The translations under genes were made by a program, and so were the position numbers. Shown piece by piece: positions 57,258 through 64,000 of a DNA stretch of 64,000 nt. How positions within the stretch are numbered: the stretch's first letter is position 1; every line of letters starts with the position of its first letter. This DNA comes from Hyparrhenia diplandra (lineage: Eukaryota > Streptophyta > Magnoliopsida > Poales > Poaceae): positions 248,001 through 312,000 of the forward strand of contig JADLZK010007782.1 of assembly GCA_015847255.1 (NCBI GenBank), written 5' to 3'. A model generated the notes under the pieces. That model ran no database searches and had not been told where the DNA came from. It saw only the letters and a list, made by a program, of their open reading frames with translations.

Positions 57258-58590
57258 GCCAGTTTCTCCTTCCTCGGCGCCGGCAGGCGACTCGAGGCGA
57301 TTCCCTAGCGATTAGGGCTCTTTCCTACTCCCATCCCATTCCCGCCGCCGTCGACGACATCTTCCCACCGCCGGCCGCGCCGCCGGAACATCCTCCCCGC
57401 CCCGCGTGCCTCTCCGTCACCTCGCCCGCCGCCATCTATCACCGCGCAGTCCGTCCGCGTGCCTCTCCTTCATCTTGCGATTCAAGGAAGGGGAACCACG
57501 CTCTGTTCCACGCACCTCTAGTCCAGCATCGAAATCCCTCGGCGGGACAGTTGCTCGCGGCGGCGGGTCTCTTCCGCACAAACCCGCGCGGCCTCGTCGC
57601 TGCAGCAGCAAGTCGAGTCGACGCCGCCCGTCGCCCTCGCGCGGCACGCTCGTGAGGAACACCCGCGCGGCTCCGTCGTTGCAGCAGCACGTCGAGTTGC
57701 CGCCGGCCACGGACGGGGCACTTCCGCCCCTGCGCCAGGTCTCCAAGTCGAATCCCACCCCCGGTGTGGTTCCCGGAGTTTGCTGTCGGATCGCGTCCTC
57801 GCCGTCAAGGACGCGGCCTACCTCGAGCCCGAGGTCCACCCCCAGAGCTACGACGAAGAAGGTACCTGATCTAGTTAGTTGGTTCTAGAGTGAGATAAAA
57901 AAATAAAAATAAAAAAGGTTTACATAAAAAGAAGAAAAAGAAAAGCAAAGAAGTGAGTCTTTCCGCAGCTGTCCATCGCAAGTAGCAAAATTGATTTGTA
58001 CTTCTAGCTGTAACTAGTTGTTTTTTTTTGAGGGAGTCAAGTTGAAGTCTATCACCGTAAGATATATTCGTAGCAAATTTGATTTGTACTTCTAGCTGTA
58101 ACTAGTTAAAAAAAATGAATTTTACTTCTAGCTGTAACTAGCTGTTGGTTGGGTAAGTTCAAGTCAAAATCTACGACCTGGCTAGAGCGGGTTTCCAAAC
58201 ACATTCTGTCGGTAACAGCTATAGCCAGGCAGTTAATTTTGGCTGACAAATTTCACGGTAATCAGTGAGGAGTTGCAAAATTGCCACCTCGCGCGTTCCA
58301 AGCGGAGGCAGTGCGTTCGGGCCGATTACGGGGTTGACTCTGCTCAACTGCCCGGCCTTGGCGTAACACCTCTGTTTTGGGTCTTCGTGAGGTCCTGTGA
58401 AGGTGGGAGAGCTCATAGATGGGGGCAAAGAAATCTGCTCGCAAACAGTGGATACTGAATGCTGAGCCGGTGGTGTGGGGCACGCCACCCGAATATATTT
58501 CTCCCAGGGACAAGAAGAAGGCAAGAAAGCTAGAGGAAGTGCAAACAAAAATTGTGTTGGCGGCCTCCGTCTCGGAGGACCGCCAGGCCC
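57258..58590 (+). other. LINE 5' leader and possible ORF1 remnant
   Basis: A GC-rich start (57258-57880) includes an open frame of 160 codons (57406-57888, Arg/Ser/Pro-rich, no known domain). A sharp shift to AT-rich sequence follows, with three copies of TTGTACTTCTAGCTGTAACT (about 57993, 58081, and a shorter one at 58122). A short basic frame at 58418-58590 (MGAKKSARKQWILNAEP..) precedes ORF2. No CCHC-type ORF1 protein is recognised. The leader looks like a plant gene leader with intron-like sequence after GAAGAAGGTACC. Confidence 0.5.
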
Positions 58591-59620
58591 AATGAGTTGC
58601 CTAATTTGGAACTCGTCATGATGCAGGTAACGCCGCGACAGTCAAAGAGCTTCGCGAGTTGGCGAAGAAGGTGGCCCCGACCGTGCTTTGTGTGTTTTGA
58701 AACTCAAGTCCACCGAGCTCGGGTAGAAGGTCTTAAAAGTACTCTAGGTTTTGATAATGCCTTTCTTTGTAAGTAGTTCGGGACGTAGTGGTGGCCTGGG
58801 CATCTTTTGGAATAATAACACTAGAGTGGAAATCTTACCGTACTCTCAGTATCATATTGACACTATCATTAGCGAGAGTGGGGGTGAACCCTGGCGCTTG
58901 ACATGTGTTTATGGTGAAGCGCAAGTTTCTGAACGTCATAAGACGTGGGACTTACTCAAGTTCATCCGGGCGTCCACACCGCTGCCCTGGGTGTGCATGG
59001 GGGATTTTAATGAGGTTCTCTGGCGATCGGAGCATGAAGGTGTGCAAGAGAGGAGCTGGAGCCAGATGGCGGGCTTTCGTGATGCAATGGACGTCTGTGG
59101 CCTTGCTGATCTTGGTTTCACGGGCCGTCCTTGGACCTATGAAAAGCGAGTAGCTGGAGGCACATACTGTCGGGTAAGGTTGGATCGTGCGTTGGCATGC
59201 TCGGGACCGGTGTGCACGCGCTTTCCCTTTGCCTCGAGTTCATCATCTTACCTCGGCGGCGTCGACCATGGCCCAATCGAGCTACGATGGGTTGAGAAGA
59301 CAACGCCCAGAGGGAGACGACAAAGAAAGCAATTCAAGTATGAGGTTATGTGGGAGTCGCATTCAGATTTCAAAGATACTCTCATTCAAATGTGGAATGA
59401 CCAGCCAAAAGCAACTAATCTAGATGGTTTGGTGAACAAACTGGCTACCGTTTCCAAACATCTAGGTGGCTGGGAGAAAACAACATTCGGCAATGTTAAA
59501 AAGGAGCTTAGAGATTTGAATAAAGAGCTAGAAAATTTTCGGTCTGATCCTCACAGAATTGGGCCGAGCTATAAGGAGACTAAAGTCGTTGAAAGAATCA
59601 TGGAGCTTAATCATCATTGA
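58591..59620 (+). pseudogene. LINE ORF2, endonuclease domain
   Basis: It opens MSCLIWNSS and in shifted frames continues through AATVKELRELAKKVAPTVLC and ETQVHRARVEGLKSTLGFDN. The 289-residue frame 58751-59620 has SSGRSGGLGIFWNN, GDFNEVLWRSEHEG (catalytic D and N), RVRLDRALA and GGVDHGPIEL. In the last motif the usual S-D-H is replaced by V-D-H. This is the apurinic-like endonuclease that nicks target DNA for target-primed reverse transcription. The frame continues with the linker before RT (about 59330-59620). Two frameshifts lie upstream of 58751. Confidence 0.8.
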
Positions 59621-61110
59621 GGAGGTAATGTGGAGACAACGGTCTCGAATAACTTGGTTGTGCGAAGGCGACAAGAACACTCATTTTTTTTCCACCTCGG
59701 GGCCTCCCGGCGGAGAGAAGAAGAAATAAGATCTCTAAATTAAAACAAGGCGATGGCTCTTTTTTGCGAGGATGAAGAAGTGATGGCGTCGTTGGACGAC
59801 GTGAGTTCTATCGTTCGTTTATATAATGCGAAGGTACTTTGCGCAGACAGCGACCCGGCTTCGGCTACGGTACCCACCAAGGTTCCGGTGAGATGAATGA
59901 TGTGCTACTTAAACCTATCAAACCGGATGAGGTCAAAACGGCTTTTATTCGGATGTTCCCGACCAAGGCTCGGGGACCGGATGGTTTCGGCACATTTCTT
60001 CGAGAGACTTTGGGATCTGTGGTGAAGAGGTGACAACAATAGTCCTAAGAGTTTTTGCGAGGTGAGGAGGATCCATCAAAGGTAAATGATACAAATATTG
60101 TGCTTATACCAAAGGTGGAAAATCCAGGAGGAGTTAGAACGATTCCGTCCGATCGGCTTATGCAATGTGATTTATAAAGTCGCTTCCAAAACGGTAGCTA
60201 ACAGACTTCGTTTGGTCCTTCCCCGATATCATATCGAGGAGCGGTCGGCCTTTGTGCGGGAAGATTGATTACGAACAATATCATTACGACCTCTGAAAGT
60301 GTTTTTACACTATATGAAGAAGAAGAGGGCTAAGGAAAATCGTTTACGTGCTTTGAAGCTTGATATGCGGAAAGCATATGATAGGTTCGGAGTGGGATTA
60401 TCTACAAAAGATCATGACCAAGTTGGGTTTTAACCGAATTTGGGTGGAGATGATCATGAGACTAGTAAGTTCGGTCTCTTTCTCGGTGATGTTGAATGGT
60501 AATAAATTTGGAATCTTTCAAAGCTGTCTCGGGGCATTCGTCCAAGGGGATCCAATCTCTCCTTACTTATTCTTATTGGCGGCAGAGGGCCTTTCGTGCC
60601 TCCTAAAATCTTGTTCTCGGTCATCGGTTCTCATGGGCATTAAAGTGGCTCCATCGGCTCAATGGTGAGTCACCTTCTCTTTGCGAGATGACTGACTGCT
60701 TTGCTTTTTAGGGCTAATAGGGAGAATGCGGACACCGTGAAGAATGCTTTGGACTTATATTGCCGTGCATCCGGACGTAAAATTAATTTGGAGAAGTCCT
60801 CGATTCATTTCGCCAAAGGGTGCGGTGCTTCCCGTGATGAGATCAAGGATATTCTTCAAGTTTATAATGAGGCCTTGAGTGAGAGATATCTAGGCCTTAG
60901 TCGGGGCGTTGGACAATCTTCTATGGGAGCTTTCTCTTATATCAAAGATAGAGTATGGAAAAGAGTTCAAGGGTGGATAGAGATGTCTCTACGGTGGGGG
61001 CAAAGAAGTCCTAATCAAATCATAGCCAGGCCATACCAACGTACTTTCGATGGCTTGTTTCCGTCTCCCACGAGGGCCGTGCAACCATATCAATGGCCTC
61101 ATCCGTGACT
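59621..61110 (+). pseudogene. LINE ORF2, reverse transcriptase domain
   Basis: Pieces in order: KPIKPDEVKTAFIRMFPTKA then RGPDGFG (about 59915-59990), ERFRPIGLCNVIYKVASKTV then ANRLR (60135-60210). LRALKLDMRKAYDR (about 60344-60385) carries the first catalytic Asp. QGDPISPYLFLLAAEGLSCL follows (60545-60605). The F-A-D-D site near 60680-60700 is damaged by an indel (CTTTGCGAGATGAC). RANRENADTVKNALDLYCRA and SGRKINLEKSSIHFA follow (60703-60815). This is the L1-type RT, with at least six frame breaks. Confidence 0.8.
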
Positions 61111-62060
61111 TACGGTAGGGAAGCAACAATGGAAAGCGGAAAGTCCGTTGGGTGGCATGGGATGACATGATCCTTCCCAAAAGTTCGAGGCGGACTTGGT
61201 TTTGGGATATTGAGCTTTTCAATCTAGCGTTGTTGGCACGTCAAGCATGGAGGTTCTTTGAAAAATCCGGACTCTCTCGATTGCACGTGTCCTCAAGGCG
61301 GTCTATTATCCTACATCCGAAGTGTTGGAGGCAGATCTTGGACCATCTCCATCACGCGTTTGGAGAGCCATAGTGGATGGGATTGGAGTGTTGCGTCGGG
61401 GATTAATTTGCGGGGGTGGGTCGAGGCGAATCGACGAGGATCCGGGAGTCACCTTGGCTTCCCGGAGATGGTATGATGCTTCCTTTGAGCCCGGTTAAAG
61501 AGAACCCGCCGATCTTTGGTTCTGCGAGAGTTGATCGATGAGACAACAAGAAGTTGGAATTCTCAAATCTTACGGGGAATTCTTTTCTCCTCCGGACTGG
61601 GAAATTATCGAGAATATACCGGTGTGCACTATGCCATTGGATGATTTTTGGGCTTGGCATCATGAGAAGTCTCGAAGCTTCTCAGTGCGGTCCTCGTGAT
61701 CGCATCTTTGGTTCGAGCTTGAGGGAGACTACGTCGGCATGGTCGGAGAACAGACCTAGCAGGTCCAATATGAAAGCCCAAGAAAGAGAATGGAGTGAGT
61801 TGTGGAAGATTAAAGTTCCATCCAAAATTTGGGTTTTTCGTGCGGGCGCCTAGCAAGGCATTCAATTCCCATCGAAGACGTCGGACATAAAAGGAATATG
61901 GCGCCTAGTGGTGGATGTTTGATATGTGGTGGCTTGGATTCATGGAGACATGCTCTTCTTGAGTGCAACCTAGCCGGATGTGTATGGGCCCCGGAGAATG
62001 AGGAAATTGTAGAATTCTTGAACCCGCATTGATACCCCGGATGCCAAAGTTTGGCTAGTC
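61111..62060 (+). pseudogene. LINE ORF2, connector and zinc finger
   Basis: The stretch has WAWDDMILPKSSR-like and ELFNLALLARQAWRF segments (61150-61250). A WSELWKIKVPSKIWVFRAGA segment (61793-61853) leads to the zf-RVT finger. The finger is seen in frame 61829-62032 as CLICGGLDSWRHALLEC (C-x2-C-x7-H-x4-C, about 61918-61970). It is thought to aid nucleic-acid binding in plant LINEs. Confidence 0.7.
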
Positions 62061-62259
62061 GGAGTGATGAGGGGCCTCAAGCATTCGGACCTCACGAGTG
62101 GTGGTGGTTCGCCTGTGGGCTATATGGCATGCCCGTCGGCAAGCAATGCATGAGAATAAATTTCAAAGCCCGCTCGACTCATGACTTTGTTGAACGTTTT
62201 TCTCGAGCTTGATTTGACCGCCCCATGGCAAAGGAGACATTGAGGAAGGACTCGCGGGT

Positions 62260-62741
62260 AGCAAGATGGATCAGCCCGCTGTGGGTTTACATAAAATCAA
62301 TGTGGACGCCGCTATCTCAAAGAACTTTCATCGAGCCTCGGTAGCGGCGGTGGCTAGAGATGGAGCAGTCGGTTCTTAGGTGCATCGGTTCTTGTTTTGG
62401 GGGCTGTACAAACCCCCTAAACAGCCGGAGGTAGCGACTTGTCGCGAGGGACTAGCTTTGGCCGGCGACTTGGACTTTCCACCGCCTTCGGGGTGGCGAG
62501 TGATTGTGTGAGTGCAGTCAAGGCCATCCATGGAGAAGGGCTAGGAGTACATGGCTCTTTGGTGCAGGAGATTAGCAGCAGAACAGGGAGCTTTACCAAG
62601 GTTGAATTCGTCCATGAAGGAAGAGAAGCTAATGTTGATGCTCATGGTTTAGCCAGGAGCCATGTTAATAGTATGATAGGTCGATACGTTTGGTTTTTGT
62701 CGCCTCCTGATGGAGTTTGTAACTCATACAATGTGATGTAA
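62260..62741 (+). pseudogene. LINE ORF2, C-terminal RNase H domain
   Basis: A KINVDAAIS start (about 62293-62320) is followed by a broken middle and an open frame 62439-62741. That frame has VASDCVSAVKAIHGEGLGVH, TGSFTKVEFVHEGREANVDA and a HGLARSHVNS end. This fits the RVT_3 / RNase H-like domain found at the carboxyl end of some plant LINEs. The frame ends 36 bases before the poly(A). Confidence 0.7.
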
Positions 62742-62793
62742 TGGAGGCCTGCTGTTTTGCTCAAAAAAAAAAAAAAACCAAATAAAAATATTA

Positions 62794-63693
62794 TTATGAA
62801 TTTTCATCGTACATCATATCATATTACATAAGTTTTCATCCAACATCAGTTTACATACGGAGCGCATACAGAGCGCATACGAATCAGTCAAACATACAAG
62901 CCAACAACAAATAGAGATTCCAAAGGATTCTCAATGGCATAGAGAAATCCTACGTATCCTTTTATTTTCTTTGTTGCGTGATTTGATGTCGCGGTGGACT
63001 GCTGGAGCGATTTAACCTAAACCACACAAAAAACAGTCAGTAAAAAAATATACACTATTGTACTTGGACATACAGTATTAGATGCTGAAATGAAACAGAA
63101 AAATATTACAAGATGCACTGATGAATATACTCGTTCGATTTTTATGGTGTGGTGACTAAACATTAATGATTAAAAGCAGCATCCATTGACTTGAATAATG
63201 ACATATGTGAGCATATTCAGGTAAAAACAGTTAGAATGGTGGTATTTATGAGTAAACTAACTAGCACCTCTGTAGTTAGAAACGGGACAAATCTACCAAC
63301 TTAGACAAATCAAGATATCACACCACTATATTTGCATTTAGACAGGAAATTGTAGGGATGGAAATGCGACCTGTAGATAGTCAGAATTGGGCATGGCCCT
63401 GCGAGAAGTGGTAGACCTTGTCTACGACCCTGCCGTGACCAGTGGGCCAGCAGATTGGCATTGAGGATTGAGAGCTCCTTGTACATGCCGTTGCTCCTCC
63501 GACATTGCTACCGCCTGAGACAGAGAGCGAGCAAGGTCGAGCAAGACACACGTCAAAACCGGACGAAACCAAACAAAAATAGACGCCAACCAATATATCC
63601 GGACGCACCTCTCACACGCCCATCGCTTGCCGGCCGAAGAAGTCATCCCGAGCACCAGATCTTCAAACTTATGTTGCTGATGAAGCAGACGAG
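62794..63693. mobile_element. CACTA interior, right of the LINE
   Basis: AT-rich up to about 63370, then mixed. No domain is recognised in short minus-strand frames at 63381-63608 and 63422-63715. It could hold introns or 3' regions of a minus-strand gene that enters from the right. Confidence 0.35.
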
Positions 63694-64000
63694 CTAACGC
63701 TTGACGGTGCCCCACACGGGCTCGACGAGCGTGTTGCGCTCAGGGCCCAACCCGTCGAAGTTGATAGGAACGGAGCGGGTGGCCATGCGAAGGCATGGCT
63801 CTTCAAGGGGCCTCCTGCAGCTGGGGTCTGACCAGCGGCGGCGGCACTTCGCCGTGAAGCCCGCGGACGGCGCTGGCACGAGCAGGGTCGCAAAGAGGCG
63901 ACAGCCTACATCAAATGGCTGGCTCAGCTCGAGGATGTGCCGGCGGCGGCACAACACGACCGCGCTGGCCGCTAGGCTGAGGCAGATGCTGGCGCCGGTG
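63694..64000 (-). CDS. Unidentified GC-rich coding-like exon, open to the window edge
   Basis: A minus-strand frame is open from the window end to a stop at 63694 (about 101 codons). It reads ASICLSLAASAVVLCRRRHI, a hydrophobic then basic start, and later PINFDGLGPERNTLVEPVWG. The sharp GC rise against the AT-rich CACTA interior suggests an exon, either of the transposon or of a host gene fragment captured by it. I do not recognise the family. Confidence 0.35.
   Translation of the reverse strand, partial: TGASICLSLAASAVVLCRRRHILELSQPFDVGCRLFATLLVPAPSAGFTAKCRRRWSDPSCRRPLEEPCLRMATRSVPINFDGLGPERNTLVEPVWGTVKR

Larger units (their letters stand above)
57258..62777 (+). mobile_element. Full-length LINE (L1-type) inserted in the CACTA element
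   Basis: A GC-rich leader starts at 57258, ORF2 (endonuclease, RT, zinc finger, RNase H) fills 58591-62741, and a poly(A) of about 15 A ends at 62777. A perfect 16-bp duplication flanks it. The sharp 5' boundary next to the duplication indicates full-length insertion rather than truncation. Many frameshifts interrupt ORF2, so it is not functional as read. Confidence 0.88.
56567..64000. mobile_element. CACTA (En/Spm-type) DNA transposon, one end, runs off the window
   Basis: The terminus CACTACAAGAATCTCGC is followed by typical subterminal direct and inverted short repeats: CCGTGATGG, CATCACGGAT, GCGTGATGG and CCATCACGC between 56591 and 56725. No matching inverted end (..TTGTAGTG) is seen, so the other end lies beyond 64000 or is lost. 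A full-length LINE occupies 57258-62777. No transposase motif is recognised in the part visible. Confidence 0.65.

Noticed and set aside
1..64000. tRNA or rRNA genes, CRISPR arrays, bacterial-type operons
   Set aside because: No clover-leaf or rRNA core sequence and no regularly spaced repeats were recognised. tRNA-like strings are only retrotransposon primer-binding sites.

Overview
This window is a stretch of a large, repeat-rich plant nuclear genome, almost certainly a grass. The evidence is the density of nested Athila- and Tat-lineage Ty3/gypsy retrotransposons, a CACTA-type DNA transposon with a CACTACAAGA terminus, a full-length plant LINE carrying its own RNase H, and a host gene fragment of the grass family with paired CCHC zinc knuckles. 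A Pooideae source (wheat, oat or ryegrass relatives) fits the repeats, but the sequence alone does not prove it. I see no intact single-copy host gene, rRNA, tRNA or CRISPR array. Nearly every coding region is broken by stops and small indels.

Layout. 1-1513: end of an LTR retrotransposon (PPT and 3' LTR). 1514-3424: old unassigned DNA with a decayed reverse-strand LTR. 3425-31944: a three-deep nest. An Athila-like element (flanked by a perfect 5-bp duplication CGGGG) is split in its pol gene by a Tat-like element (6612-26409). That element is in turn split near gag by a non-autonomous element with 1881-bp LTRs (7490-15653). 31945-34305: old unassigned DNA and a decayed LTR fragment. 34306-54962: a second nest. 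A CCHC-type host-family gene on the minus strand is split by a pol-less Athila element (35266-52767), which is itself split inside its 5' LTR by a second copy of the same family (43708-52468). 54963-55776: 3' end of a LINE. 56567 to the window end: a CACTA element, into which a full-length LINE (57258-62777) has inserted with a 16-bp target duplication.

How the parts work together. Only the Athila and Tat elements carry polymerase genes. Three further elements are non-autonomous: one has no recognisable gene, and two carry gag, protease and an Athila ORF1-like gene but no RT or integrase. They share short blocks with the pol-bearing Athila element: the LTR 3' end, the tRNA-Asp-type PBS region, and a GGACA...GAGTAGAGCCCAC module ahead of the PPT. 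This suggests mobilisation in trans by such partners. The most unusual content is an antisense gene inside the Tat element with its own TATA box and six GT-AG introns, and a TATA-led internal promoter ahead of the ORF1-like gene in both pol-less elements.

Caution: aligned repeat copies disagree mostly at CTG/CAG/CG-type strings, often as small indels. Some frameshifts may therefore be consensus errors.
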